Shown here: positions 1 through 6,536 of the stretch, one piece after another
Layout of the letters: the number at the start of each line of letters is the position of its first letter
Numbering within the stretch: position 1 is the first letter of the stretch
Program-made: the position numbers and the translations under genes
Origin: DATMXS01 sp050260275
GTDB lineage: Bacteria; Acidobacteriota; Terriglobia; Bryobacterales; Bryobacteraceae
Length of the DNA: 11,613 nucleotides
Reading direction: 5' to 3'
Assembly (NCBI GenBank): GCA_050260275.1
Contig: JBLNBX010000256.1
Coordinates: 1 to 11,613 of the forward strand
Notes under the pieces: model-generated
What the model saw: only the letters and a program-made list of their open reading frames with translations
Databases searched by the model: none
Told to the model about the DNA's origin: nothing

Positions 1-8
1 ACATCAAC

Positions 9-102
9 ATGCTGCCAAGCCAGGCGCCCAGCCCACGTCCCGCCCCACATCAAGAAAAAGATGCTGCCAAGCCGGGCGAATCGGGCGACTCGCCCCACAT
101 CA
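9..102. repeat. Degenerate tandem repeat, two ~50-bp units
   Basis: The 13-mer ATGCTGCCAAGCC occurs at 9-21 and 61-73, and CGCCCCACATCA at 41-52 and 91-102, giving two units with a period of 50-52 bp. A further ACATCA at 1-6 suggests the array continues leftwards out of the window. The second unit holds GGGCG-ACT-CGCCC at 83-95, a small hairpin. The CGCCCCACATCA end also appears, inverted, at 9251-9262 (as TGATGTGGGGCG), so this array belongs to the dispersed hairpin family described at 9251-9298 and 9355-9413. No coding function is apparent. Confidence 0.7.
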
Positions 103-253
103 GCACGCATTTCTTTATGTAGGCGTATACACATGGTGCGATTTCGCCAGGGTTGTGCTCGAGGGCGTGTATCCGGTTATTCCCGCTAATTGAGGCCGGC
201 AGATCCCGCGCGCAACAGTTCCGTCCGCCGGGCCGCCGCGATGGAGTGGCTTT
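103..253. other. Non-coding stretch with nothing recognisable
   Basis: Between the tandem repeat and the stop codon of the 254-805 gene I see no ORF with credible composition, no clear rho-independent terminator and no RNA gene. A short inverted pair, ATACAC at 127-132 and GTGTAT at 166-171, is too weak to interpret. The region is probably the 3' flank of the minus-strand gene. Confidence 0.4.
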
Positions 254-805
254 CTACTCCTGCGCCCGCTCGGTGATCTCCGAAACCGGCCCGTCGAGTT
301 CGTCGATCACGATGCGCAACTGCCGCCGCTGCCGGAAGGCCTCCTCGGGCATCTCGAACCGGGCCGCTACCATGCGGTCCTCCGTCTGGCCCGCCGGAAT
401 CGAGTTCCGGATCATGAGCGACGGGTTGTAGCGCTGGCCGGCCGCCGGGTAGTACTTGAGCACGGTATCGGTGTCGGCGCTCGTGAGCACGTTTCCTTCG
501 ACCTCGTCGCCCTGCGCCGGCAGCACGAAGACGCGAACATTCTTCACGTTGAACGTGTAATCGGATGTGTTGTGGGCGCGGAAATCGATCAGCGCGATGG
601 TGCTCATATCCTCCGGCGAGACTGTTCTGACCTGCTTGACCGAGCCGGCGAGTTCCACGCGCCCGCCGCGGTTTACCCACCACGTCGCGCCCGCCACGAT
701 GAGCATCACCACGATACCGATGCCGAAGAACGGCAGCAGCTTGATGTAGGGGTCCAGCCGCTCCCTTGGCCCGGACGGCCTCGCTACCGTGGAACCTTCG
801 TGCAT
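254..805 (-). CDS. Membrane-anchored protein of unknown function
   Basis: This 183-residue protein has one N-terminal membrane helix at about residues 22-45, preceded by a charged, Pro/Arg-rich cytoplasmic tail. A beta-rich extracytoplasmic domain follows (about 55-180) with alternating hydrophobic strands. Recognisable blocks are NTSDYTFNVKNV (79-90), KYYPAAGQRYNPSL (117-130), PAGQTEDRMVAARFE (137-151) and a terminal DELDGPVSEI. From memory these blocks recur in acidobacterial proteins of unknown function and resemble DUF2393-like sequences, but I cannot confirm that. The ATG at 805 is chosen because GGAGGT (minus strand, 819-814) lies 8 nt upstream. An in-frame TTG at 814 would overlap that site and is less likely. 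The gene is divergent from metX, with 149 bp between the starts. No enzymatic motif is visible; an accessory or binding role at the membrane is only a guess. Confidence 0.85.
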   Translation of the reverse strand: MHEGSTVARPSGPRERLDPYIKLLPFFGIGIVVMLIVAGATWWVNRGGRVELAGSVKQVRTVSPEDMSTIALIDFRAHNTSDYTFNVKNVRVFVLPAQGDEVEGNVLTSADTDTVLKYYPAAGQRYNPSLMIRNSIPAGQTEDRMVAARFEMPEEAFRQRRQLRIVIDELDGPVSEITERAQE

Positions 806-861
806 TCCCTGCAACCTCCGCGAATACTCCTTAGGAGGACCATACGGGCCATCCCCCGACC

Positions 862-870
862 ATCTTATCG
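862..870 (-). promoter_or_regulatory. Possible -10 element for the 254-805 gene
   Basis: On the minus strand CGATAAGAT (870-862) contains TAAGAT, a TAnnnT -10-like hexamer 56 nt upstream of the ATG at 805. No convincing -35 is seen. Between it and the gene lies the short palindrome CTCCT-T-AGGAG (827-837), which could be a small operator or chance. Confidence 0.3.
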
Positions 871-924
871 CCCCCTGGCCGGTTCCCGCCCCACCGCGGT
901 CTTTTCGGGAGCACGGCCGCGCGC

Positions 925-933
925 TGCTATCAT
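925..933 (+). promoter_or_regulatory. Extended -10 promoter upstream of metX
   Basis: TGCTATCAT is an extended -10 element (TGn + TATCAT). It predicts a start of transcription near 940, leaving a leader of only about 15 nt with no Shine-Dalgarno sequence before the ATG at 955. No -35 consensus is present at the expected distance. Closely similar TGCTAnnnT sites stand before 3660 and 7069, which supports it as a real promoter element. No SAM riboswitch-like sequence is visible in 806-954, though methionine genes often carry one. Confidence 0.5.
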
Positions 934-954
934 AGATGACATCCCGCGGCTCGC

Positions 955-2058
955 ATGATTGTCGAAACGCAATCTGTCACGTTTGATTCGCTGGCACTCG
1001 ACTGCGGCGCCACGCTGTCGCCGGTCGAGGTGGCCTACGAAACCTACGGCGAGCTGAACGCGGCGCGCTCGAACGCCATCCTCATCGTGCACGCGCTCAC
1101 GGGCGACGCCCACGCCGCCGGCATCTCCAAGACGGACGGCAAACCGGGCTGGTGGGCCAACATGATCGGCCCCGGCAAGGCCTTCGACACGGACCGCTAC
1201 TTCGTCATCTGCTCGAACGTGCTGGGCGGCTGCCGTGGCACCACAGGCCCTGCCTCCATCGACCCCGCGACGGGCTGCCCCTACGCGATGTCGTTTCCTG
1301 TGATCACGATAGGCGACATGGTGCGGCTCCAAGCGAAGCTCGTGGACTACCTCGGGATCAGCCGGCTCCTGGCGGTCTGCGGCGGCTCCATGGGCGGCAT
1401 GCAGACGCTCGAGTGGGCGGCGCACTGGCCGGACCGCGTGGTTGCGGCCATTCCCATAGCCACCACCGCGCGCCACAGCGCGCAGCAAATCGCCTTCAAC
1501 GAGGTGGGCCGGCAGGCCATCATGGCCGATCCGGATTGGAACGGAGGCAACTATTACGACTCGAAGCCGCCCGCGCGCGGACTTGCCGTGGCGCGCATGG
1601 TAGGCCACATCACCTACATGAGCGACGAGTCCATGCGCGAGAAGTTCGGCCGGCGCCTGCGCGGCAAGGAAAAGTACGGCTTCGATTTCTCCATCGATTT
1701 CGAGGTGGAGAGCTACCTGCGTTACCGCGGTTCGCAGTTCGTCAACCGCTTCGACGCCAACTCCTACCTCTACATCACGAAAGCGATGGATTATTTCGAC
1801 CTGGCAAACGGCGCCGGCTCGCTGGCCGACGCCTTCCCCCGTAACGCACCACGGTTCCTTGTCATCAGCTTCACCTCGGACTGGCTGTACCCCAGCTATC
1901 AGTCCGTGGACATCGTCGAGGCATTGCGCAGCCGCAATCACGACGTCGCTTACGTTGAGCTCGCCTCGAACTACGGCCACGACGCGTTCCTGGTCGATAT
2001 AGGCGAGCAGACCGAGGTCGTGCGGGGCTTCCTCGCCAACACCTACGCAAGGCTATGA
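955..2058 (+). CDS. metX: Homoserine O-acyltransferase MetX
   Basis: MetX is a cytoplasmic alpha/beta-hydrolase-fold enzyme that transfers an acyl group from acyl-CoA to the hydroxyl of L-homoserine, the committed step of methionine synthesis. At 367 residues the length is normal for the family. The nucleophile elbow is GGSMGGMQ with Ser145. The other triad members are Asp309 (TSDWLYPS) and His342 (NYGHDAF). The N-terminal ALTGDAHAAG and GWWANMIGPGKAFDT blocks are family hallmarks. MetX proteins can use acetyl-CoA or succinyl-CoA, and I cannot decide which from the sequence, so O-acetyltransferase is the default name. The stop overlaps the metW start in ATGA (2055-2058), which indicates translational coupling. 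The ATG has no Shine-Dalgarno and sits just behind an extended -10 element. Confidence 0.97.
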   Translation: MIVETQSVTFDSLALDCGATLSPVEVAYETYGELNAARSNAILIVHALTGDAHAAGISKTDGKPGWWANMIGPGKAFDTDRYFVICSNVLGGCRGTTGPASIDPATGCPYAMSFPVITIGDMVRLQAKLVDYLGISRLLAVCGGSMGGMQTLEWAAHWPDRVVAAIPIATTARHSAQQIAFNEVGRQAIMADPDWNGGNYYDSKPPARGLAVARMVGHITYMSDESMREKFGRRLRGKEKYGFDFSIDFEVESYLRYRGSQFVNRFDANSYLYITKAMDYFDLANGAGSLADAFPRNAPRFLVISFTSDWLYPSYQSVDIVEALRSRNHDVAYVELASNYGHDAFLVDIGEQTEVVRGFLANTYARL

Positions 2059-2681
2059 CCACCGCCGCAAGCACATCGCGCACCTCCGTCAGGCAATTGT
2101 TGGGCCGCCGCGATCACGCCATCATCAGCGAGATCGTCGAGCCGAATTCACGCGTGCTCGACCTCGGGTGCGGCGAGGGTGAGCTGCTCGAGTGGCTCTC
2201 CGCGAACCGCTCCGTGGAGGGCCGCGGCATCGAGATCGACGGCCGCAAGGTGCAGCGCGCCATCGCGCGCGGCGTCTCGGTCTATCAGGGCGACATCGAC
2301 CAGGGGCTGAGCGGATATCCGGACGACTCGTTCGACTACGTGATCCTGAGCCAGACGCTGCAGGAGACGCGGCGCCCTCTCCATGTGCTGCAGGAGATGC
2401 TGCGCGTCGGCCGCCGCGCCATCGTGGCGTTCCCGAACTACGGGCACTGGGCCATGCGCGTCTCGGCACTCCTGACCGGGCGCGCGCCGCGGTCGAGGTG
2501 CTTCCCGTACGAGTGGTACGAGTCGCCAAACATCCACTTCCTCACGGTGCGCGATTTCGAGATACTCGCCGCCGACCAGGGCTGGGCGGTGGAGCGCAAG
2601 ATATTCCTCTCCGGCCAGCGCTCCGTGAAGGTGCTTCCCAATCTGCGGGCTGAGGTCGCGGTGTACCTGGTGCGGCGCTGA
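2055..2681 (+). CDS. metW: MetW, methyltransferase-fold methionine biosynthesis protein
   Basis: MetW is a small class I SAM-dependent methyltransferase-fold protein encoded next to metX in many bacteria. It is known to accompany and support MetX-dependent homoserine acylation, although its own reaction is not settled. The 208-residue product starts with a variable tail, then HAIISEIVEPNSRVLDLGCGEG, whose motif I (VLDLGCGEG, about 34-42) should bind SAM. The acidic IEID follows at the end of the second strand. Family signatures downstream include YQGDIDQGL, FDYVILSQTLQ, FPNYGHWAMR, PYEWYESPNIHFLT and the C-terminal AEVAVYLVRR. It overlaps metX by 4 bp and has only a weak AAGG upstream, so translation probably depends on reinitiation after metX. 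It is the last gene of the operon. Confidence 0.95.
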   Translation: MTTAASTSRTSVRQLLGRRDHAIISEIVEPNSRVLDLGCGEGELLEWLSANRSVEGRGIEIDGRKVQRAIARGVSVYQGDIDQGLSGYPDDSFDYVILSQTLQETRRPLHVLQEMLRVGRRAIVAFPNYGHWAMRVSALLTGRAPRSRCFPYEWYESPNIHFLTVRDFEILAADQGWAVERKIFLSGQRSVKVLPNLRAEVAVYLVRR

Positions 2682-2738
2682 GCCGCGCGGCCCGGTGAAA
2701 GACGTTCCGCTTCGCGAACCGGCTAGTTAAGCGCATCA

Positions 2739-2754
2739 GCGCGGGACGCCGCGC
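2739..2754. terminator. GC hairpin between convergent metW and SDR gene
   Basis: GCGCGG-GACG-CCGCGC forms a perfect 6-bp stem with a 4-nt loop in the 94-bp gap between the metW stop and the stop of the minus-strand SDR gene. The position suits a bidirectional terminator, but there is no T-tract on either side, so the call rests on location and symmetry only. A 10-bp palindrome GCCGCGCGGC at 2682-2691 directly follows the metW stop. Confidence 0.35.
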
Positions 2755-2775
2755 CCGAGGGCGGTGCCGGAACGC

Positions 2776-3597
2776 CTACACCCGCTGGATTCTGCGCAGC
2801 GTGAACGCGTCCCGGTGCAGGCTGTTCTTCTCCAGCCGCTTCAGGTCGTCGTTGATATGGATCAGTTTTCCGCTGACGTGATCGGAGCGCTCTGAGGCCA
2901 GAAAAAGCGCGAGCTGTATCTGCTTTTCCGGAGGCGTGCCGCCGTTCGACCGCAGATGCATCGCCTCGGCCAAGGCTTTTTCGCCCGCGCGCTTGCCAGC
3001 TCGCAGCACCTGATCGGTCAGGTGCGTGTACGTGGGGCCGGGGCTGATGCAGTTTACCTGCACGTTGTACTCGCGCACTTCCTCGGCCAGCGTCTCCACC
3101 AGCCTGACCACGGCGGTCTTGGCCGCAGCGTAGGCGCTGAAGTACGGCCGCGGCCCGGTAGCGCCTGGGCCGCTCAACACGATGATCTTGCCTGCGCGCC
3201 GCTCGATCATGTGCGGCAGGACGGCGCGGCAGGCGTGCATGACGCCGAGCAGGTCCGTGCGGATGGCCTCCGCCCAGAGGCGCGGGTTAGTCTCCGCGAG
3301 AGGCCCGATGGGGCCCTGCACGGCCGCCGCCGCAACCAGGATGTCGATGCTGCCGAAATGCGATCGCATTCGCTCCGCCGCCGCGCAAACCTGCTCGTAC
3401 TCGCCGACGTCGGCGCGAAAGCGCATGGACGTTCCTCCTGCCTGCTCTATTTCCAGGTGTGCCGCGTCCAACTCAGCGCGGCTTCGCGCCAGCAGCCCCA
3501 CACGGGCGCCCGCCCGCGCGAAGCCCACCGCAAGCCGCTTGCCGATGCCTCGTCCGGCGCCGGTGATCAACACGTTTCTGCCGTCCAGCTCCCGCAT
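2776..3597 (-). CDS. Short-chain dehydrogenase/reductase (SDR) family oxidoreductase
   Basis: This is a 273-residue classical-type Rossmann SDR, expected to be a cytoplasmic NAD(P)-dependent oxidoreductase of unknown substrate. The cofactor loop is TGAGRGIG (12-19), the acidic turn RADVG is at 61-65, the catalytic Ser is S142 and the active-site pair is Y156xxxK160. Two positions are unusual. The structural NNAG motif reads AAAA (89-92), and the Asn of the N-S-Y-K tetrad appears as Asp115 in RTDLLG. The C-terminus GGTPPEK...LFLASERSD...SGKLIHINDD matches an SDR subgroup whose members end in GKLI-x-WDDW-like sequences, with a longer tail here. The ATG at 3597 places the Rossmann strand at the usual distance. 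An in-frame GTG at 3654 would add 19 atypical residues and run into the promoter of the divergent 3660 gene. The gene is convergent with metW, so no operon context identifies the substrate. Confidence 0.9.
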   Translation of the reverse strand: MRELDGRNVLITGAGRGIGKRLAVGFARAGARVGLLARSRAELDAAHLEIEQAGGTSMRFRADVGEYEQVCAAAERMRSHFGSIDILVAAAAVQGPIGPLAETNPRLWAEAIRTDLLGVMHACRAVLPHMIERRAGKIIVLSGPGATGPRPYFSAYAAAKTAVVRLVETLAEEVREYNVQVNCISPGPTYTHLTDQVLRAGKRAGEKALAEAMHLRSNGGTPPEKQIQLALFLASERSDHVSGKLIHINDDLKRLEKNSLHRDAFTLRRIQRV

Positions 3598-3641
3598 CTC
3601 CAAACAAGAGGGTAGTACAGCGAGGTACTGACCGCCACCTC

Positions 3642-3650
3642 TGCTAGACT
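3642..3650 (+). promoter_or_regulatory. Extended -10 promoter directly before the TauE/SafE gene
   Basis: TGCTAGACT is an extended -10 element (TGn + TAGACT). Only 9 nt separate it from the ATG at 3660, so the predicted start point near 3657 gives an almost leaderless mRNA. There is no -35 consensus and no real Shine-Dalgarno (only AGAG next to the ATG). It lies in the 62-bp divergent gap shared with the SDR gene, whose own weak -10 candidate is TACTAC on the minus strand (3617-3612). Confidence 0.5.
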
Positions 3651-3659
3651 TCACCAGAG

Positions 3660-4022
3660 ATGGCGTACCTGGTTCTTCTCGGCATCGGACTTGTGGCCGG
3701 CGTTTTCGCCGGAATGTTCGGCATTGGCGGAGGACTCATAATTGTGCCCGCGCTCATTTTCATCGTGAAGCTGCCCGAGCTCGAGTCCATCGGAACGAGC
3801 CTGGCGGCGCTTATTCCGCCGGTGGGTATCCTCGGCGCGGCCGAGTACTACCGTAACGGCCTCATAAACCTCCGCTACGCCGCGCTGATCGGAGTTGGCC
3901 TGGTCATTGGCACTTACTTCGGCGCGAAAATCATGATTGGCCTGCCTCCGCACCTCATCCGCCGCATCTACGCCGCGTTCTTGCTGGTGATCGCGACGCG
4001 CATGATGATCATGGGCAAGTGA
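3660..4022 (+). CDS. TauE/SafE family membrane permease, single-repeat form
   Basis: This 120-residue, strongly hydrophobic protein is one repeat of the TauE/SafE fold. Family members export sulfite, sulfoacetate or other small organic anions across the inner membrane. The signature glycine motif GVFAGMFGIGGG is at about 14-25, followed by VPAL. Further helices lie near 44-62, 72-92 and 99-117, giving four to five membrane segments. Full-length TauE/SafE proteins are about 250 residues with two inverted repeats. A half-size protein like this should need to dimerise, and such one-domain forms are known. The sequence is intact, with no frameshift or second half in the following DNA, so it is not an obvious fragment. 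The substrate cannot be inferred. Its last 14 bp overlap the 3' end of the convergent minus-strand gene. Confidence 0.88.
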   Translation: MAYLVLLGIGLVAGVFAGMFGIGGGLIIVPALIFIVKLPELESIGTSLAALIPPVGILGAAEYYRNGLINLRYAALIGVGLVIGTYFGAKIMIGLPPHLIRRIYAAFLLVIATRMMIMGK

Positions 4023-4473
4023 GCTGCCGGGCGGATTCGATCGTCCTCAGCGGGGCGCGAGGTTCCGGCGCGGGCGGCAGTTCGTGCTCGATCCATCCCG
4101 TGAGCGGGACCGTGCGGAAAAAGATGCGTTCCTGAAGCAGCACCCCGTGCCCCCGCCGGAACTGCCGCTCCTCGACCCGGATATCTGAGAGAATCTCGTC
4201 CAGAGCCCGCCTGCGCGCCGCCTCCTCGATGCCTCGAATCCGCGCCGCCTCCACCTGGTCGCGCGCCTGCAGAGCCGTGCGCAGTTCCGCTGCGCGGGCG
4301 CGCTCTCTCGCCAGCAGGCACTCGGCATGCGCCTGCATCAATATCGCGGTTATGATGGCGGCGCCCACCGCGGTCATGACAGGGACCGCGAACAGCAGCA
4401 GCGTCTGTATGCTACCGTCCACGGACACCTGATCGGGGCAACGGTAGAGAAACTTTAGGGCGACACTGCTCAC
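4009..4473 (-). CDS. Membrane protein with coiled coil, unknown function
   Basis: Up to 154 residues: a membrane helix at about 23-45 (LLLFAVPVMTAVGAAIITAI), an Arg/Glu/Ala-rich helix of coiled-coil character (about 47-92), and a conserved-looking C-terminal block (91-122) reading LDEILSDIRVEERQF...VLLQERIFFRTVPLTGWIEHE. I recall very similar C-terminal blocks in acidobacterial proteins of unknown function, which helps place the organism; this is memory, not a search. The start is uncertain. GTG at 4473 is the furthest, but GTGs at 4428 and 4422 give a protein beginning just before the membrane helix and may be correct. None has a Shine-Dalgarno sequence. The stop lies inside the 3' end of the TauE/SafE gene (14-bp tail-to-tail overlap), so the two transcripts must overlap. 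Confidence 0.75.
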   Translation of the reverse strand: MSSVALKFLYRCPDQVSVDGSIQTLLLFAVPVMTAVGAAIITAILMQAHAECLLARERARAAELRTALQARDQVEAARIRGIEEAARRRALDEILSDIRVEERQFRRGHGVLLQERIFFRTVPLTGWIEHELPPAPEPRAPLRTIESARQLTCP

Positions 4474-4557
4474 GTGCTGTCGGGCCAGGCCTTCCAGCCT
4501 GCCCGGCCCGCCGCTCGAGCGGCTGGTCGCCTGTGGTGCTCAGCACCCGACGGGCGG

Positions 4558-4610
4558 CCGGGGGGTCGCCCGCGGACCTGGGGGTCCGCCCCACAAAGCT
4601 GTGGTTTCCA
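4558..4610 (+). repeat. Dispersed hairpin repeat, copy at 4558
   Basis: This 53-bp block matches 9361-9413 at 51 of 53 positions by eye (both differences are G here and A there). It contains GGACC-TGGG-GGTCC and CCACA-AAGC-TGTGG hairpins. Upstream GGGCGGCC pairs with GGTCGCCC through one G-T, as in the perfect 8-bp stem of the second copy. Its right end, AGCTGTGGTTTCCAG (4597-4611), is followed immediately by a second, 13/15 identical unit AGCTGTAGTTCCCAG (4612-4626). It lies outside genes, like a REP-type element, and no mobilising gene is in the window. Confidence 0.8.
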
Positions 4611-4702
4611 GAGCTGTAGTTCCCAGGTGTGCAGGTGCGAGAGCGCGACCGTTGCGGGCCGCCACGGAATAGAATTCAGGCAACACTCTCTTGGTGGGCA
4701 GG

Positions 4703-4736
4703 GGCTAAATCCCGATCTATTCCCGGCGATTTAGCC
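4703..4736. repeat. 9-bp inverted repeat upstream of tadG
   Basis: GGCTAAATC (4703-4711) and GATTTAGCC (4728-4736) are perfect inverted arms around a 16-nt loop, about 170 bp before tadG. It could be an operator, a small-RNA stem or a terminator for an unseen transcript. There is no T-tract. The arms are AT-richer than their surroundings, which makes chance self-complementarity from high GC less likely. Confidence 0.5.
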
Positions 4737-4871
4737 GTACTTCCTGCGGTCGTGCACGGCAGCCCGAACACGCGCCTCTAACGCTATGTGCGCCGCCTTT
4801 AACAAAAGTTTATTGCCGATATTATCGTCTGGAATATCCTCTGTTAACTGAAATCGGTACCATCGGCAACC

Positions 4872-4900
4872 TTGACGGTATTCGGTATTCACAGTACGAC
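4872..4900 (+). promoter_or_regulatory. Promoter for the tad cassette, apparently leaderless
   Basis: TTGACG (4872-4877) is a near-consensus -35 box, 17 bp before TACGAC (4895-4900), a plausible though imperfect -10. Six nt later comes the GTG start of tadG, so transcription would begin at or next to the start codon. No Shine-Dalgarno is present. A second option is TTGCCG...TATCCT further upstream (about 4814-4841), with 16-bp spacing. Confidence 0.45.
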
Positions 4901-4906
4901 TGAAAT

Positions 4907-6070
4907 GTGAATCACACTGGGGGCATCTTTGCCGTCGATCGGGTTTCGGACTCCGCCCGGATTCGCCCGAACGGGCGCCGGCGGCGAGGCTTCATTCTTA
5001 TAGCGTTCTCGCTGGCGCTCCTGTTCATCCTCGGCGTCGCCGGCCTTGCTTTCGACATCGGCCGCATGTATTGCGCCCGCAGCGAGGCCCAGGCGTTTGT
5101 CGATTCCGCCGCCCTGGCTGGCGCCGAGCGGATGAACGGAACTAAGGCAGGGCTATACGAAGCGATAGCCGCGGCAACCTCGAGCCCCGACGAGAGGAAG
5201 CGCTGGCAGTTCAGCACGGAATCGTTTACGGACATCACCGTGCAGTTCTCGAAATTCGCCCGCTCCGGGTTCGTGGATGTGGCGGCGGTGCCAGATCCGC
5301 CCACCGGGTACCGGTTCATCCGCGTCGAGACTCGCGTGGACGTCGGCCTGACGCTGCTGCGCCCGCTGACGAATGCCGTCTCGTCGCGAGTTGCAGCGGC
5401 GGCCGTCGCAGGCCAAATAAAGAGAGATACGTTCTCCGATGGCGTTTTCCCGTTCTCCCCCATGGCTCCGAATGTCAATGCGGTCGAGGGGGACATGAGC
5501 ACGTGGGGGTTCATCCCGGGAGAGCTCTACACCCTGCAGTGGGCTTCCGTTCCGCAGTTGGATCACCCGAAAACCATGTGCGCCGGAGACATGAACCAGT
5601 CGATGATCGACCGGTTCCTGGTTGACAAGAACAACCGTGGTTTCATCGTCAACGGCGCCTCGGCCGCAGAGATTGCAGAGGTGATCGTGAACGGAACCGA
5701 GGACTACCCGATCTCCGAGGGCGACTCGCTGATGACAACCGGAACGAAAGAGTCCGAGACCAAGTACGTGGCAGAGAGAAGCGACCGTGATGCGGATCCG
5801 GAGACGGACTTCTGGTCGTACCTCGACGGCCCGGAGACGCTGAGGCCGAAGAGCGGCAATGGCCTGCGCCTCGTCATAGTTCCCGTCAACAGTGGCCCGC
5901 CGGACCGCAAGGTTCTGGGTTTCGCAAGATTTCTGCTGCAGCCCCCAAGCGACTACAAACAGGGCGGCAACAGGCCCATGTGCGCATGGTATGTGGGCGC
6001 GGGCATCTTCGGCGGCTCCGGCCGTCCGGTTGAAGAAAACGGGCTATACGTCATTGCGCTAGTCAGATGA
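4907..6070 (+). CDS. tadG: TadG-like Flp pilus / envelope protein
   Basis: This 387-residue protein has a short basic cytoplasmic tail (RRRRG at 24-28), one membrane helix (about 29-50) and a large exported domain. The N-terminal block GFILIAFSLALLFILGVAGLAFDIGRMY followed by EAQAFVDSAALAGA is the hallmark of the Tad/TadG family (putative Flp pilus-assembly TadE/G-like N-terminal domain). TadG proteins are minor components of tight-adherence pili or related envelope structures. The exported part is not recognisable as a von Willebrand A domain, which some TadG proteins carry. The GTG at 4907 gives the usual distance to the helix; no nearer alternative start is seen. The stop overlaps the following tadE start in ATGA (6067-6070). 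The product is a solid family match, but the role in this organism is inferred. Confidence 0.88.
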   Translation: MNHTGGIFAVDRVSDSARIRPNGRRRRGFILIAFSLALLFILGVAGLAFDIGRMYCARSEAQAFVDSAALAGAERMNGTKAGLYEAIAAATSSPDERKRWQFSTESFTDITVQFSKFARSGFVDVAAVPDPPTGYRFIRVETRVDVGLTLLRPLTNAVSSRVAAAAVAGQIKRDTFSDGVFPFSPMAPNVNAVEGDMSTWGFIPGELYTLQWASVPQLDHPKTMCAGDMNQSMIDRFLVDKNNRGFIVNGASAAEIAEVIVNGTEDYPISEGDSLMTTGTKESETKYVAERSDRDADPETDFWSYLDGPETLRPKSGNGLRLVIVPVNSGPPDRKVLGFARFLLQPPSDYKQGGNRPMCAWYVGAGIFGGSGRPVEENGLYVIALVR

Positions 6071-6525
6071 GGCACACCAAGAGAAAGCGGCGAAGCGGCA
6101 GCGTCCTCCTGGAGTTCACGATCTGTGCTCCATTCCTGGTGTTGTTGTTCCTGGGGGCCTGGAATTACGGATACGCGTTCTGGTTGTACAATACCGTTGA
6201 GCAGGCGGTCCGGGCCGGAGGCCGGTTCGCCTCGGTACAGACGTACCGGGCGCCTGAGGGCGCGCCCCCCGATGATGCCTATCTAACCGCGGTGCGAAAC
6301 GTCGTGGTGTACGGCAGTCCCACCGGGGGAACCGAGCCGATCGTCCCTTCGCTGAGGCCGGATATGGTGTTCGCGGAGGTCACTTTTGAGAACAAGGTGC
6401 CTTCGACGGTGCGGGTCTGGGTGCAGGGCTACACGCTCCCCGGGCTGTTCTCTCACATCGAACTGCAAGGGAAGCCGTGGGTGCGGTTCAAATACCTCGG
6501 GCACTGGGCGCCGCCGGTGACGTAG
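6067..6525 (+). CDS. tadE: TadE-like pseudopilin, first copy
   Basis: This 152-residue TadE-like protein has a lysine/arginine-rich leader, then RRSGSVLLEF and a hydrophobic helix (about 12-34). Gly11 before the helix and Glu16 at +5 match the pseudopilin processing-site pattern used by Tad prepilin peptidases. The exported C-terminal part carries VVVYGSPTGGTEP (about 79-91) and a beta-rich end. It overlaps tadG by 4 bp without a Shine-Dalgarno, so it is translationally coupled. Family knowledge places TadE as a minor pseudopilin of Flp-type pili. Its neighbour at 6537-6995 is a diverged copy of exactly the same length. Confidence 0.87.
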   Translation: MRHTKRKRRSGSVLLEFTICAPFLVLLFLGAWNYGYAFWLYNTVEQAVRAGGRFASVQTYRAPEGAPPDDAYLTAVRNVVVYGSPTGGTEPIVPSLRPDMVFAEVTFENKVPSTVRVWVQGYTLPGLFSHIELQGKPWVRFKYLGHWAPPVT

Positions 6526-6536
6526 GAGCAGACCCC

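Larger units (their letters stand above)
4474..4906. other. 433-bp non-coding region with repeats and promoter
   Basis: No credible gene is present; the short ORFs across it have repeat-derived Pro/Arg/Gly-rich translations. It holds palindromes CCGCTCGAGCGG (4511-4522) and GGTGCT-C-AGCACC (4535-4547), the hairpin repeat at 4558-4610 with a 15-bp tandem extension, an inverted repeat at 4703-4736, and an AT-rich stretch (about 4798-4850) before tadG. The sharp drop in GC from about 4798 marks a regulatory zone. Confidence 0.6.

Noticed and set aside
9..102. CRISPR array
   Set aside because: Only two degenerate units with no unique spacers of even length; it is related instead to the dispersed hairpin family and has no cas genes nearby.
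865..1980. Long minus-strand ORF opposite metX
   Set aside because: Its translation is rich in Arg, Val, His and Ala and resembles no family. It lies on the complement of a strongly supported metX; high GC keeps such frames open.
4474..4734. Possible small plus-strand gene before tadG
   Set aside because: The translation is made from the 4558 repeat and palindromes, with no start context or conserved motif.
6477..6536. Longer start for the second tadE
   Set aside because: It would translate the end of the previous gene in another frame; the ATG at 6537 has GGAG at the right distance and the usual pseudopilin leader.
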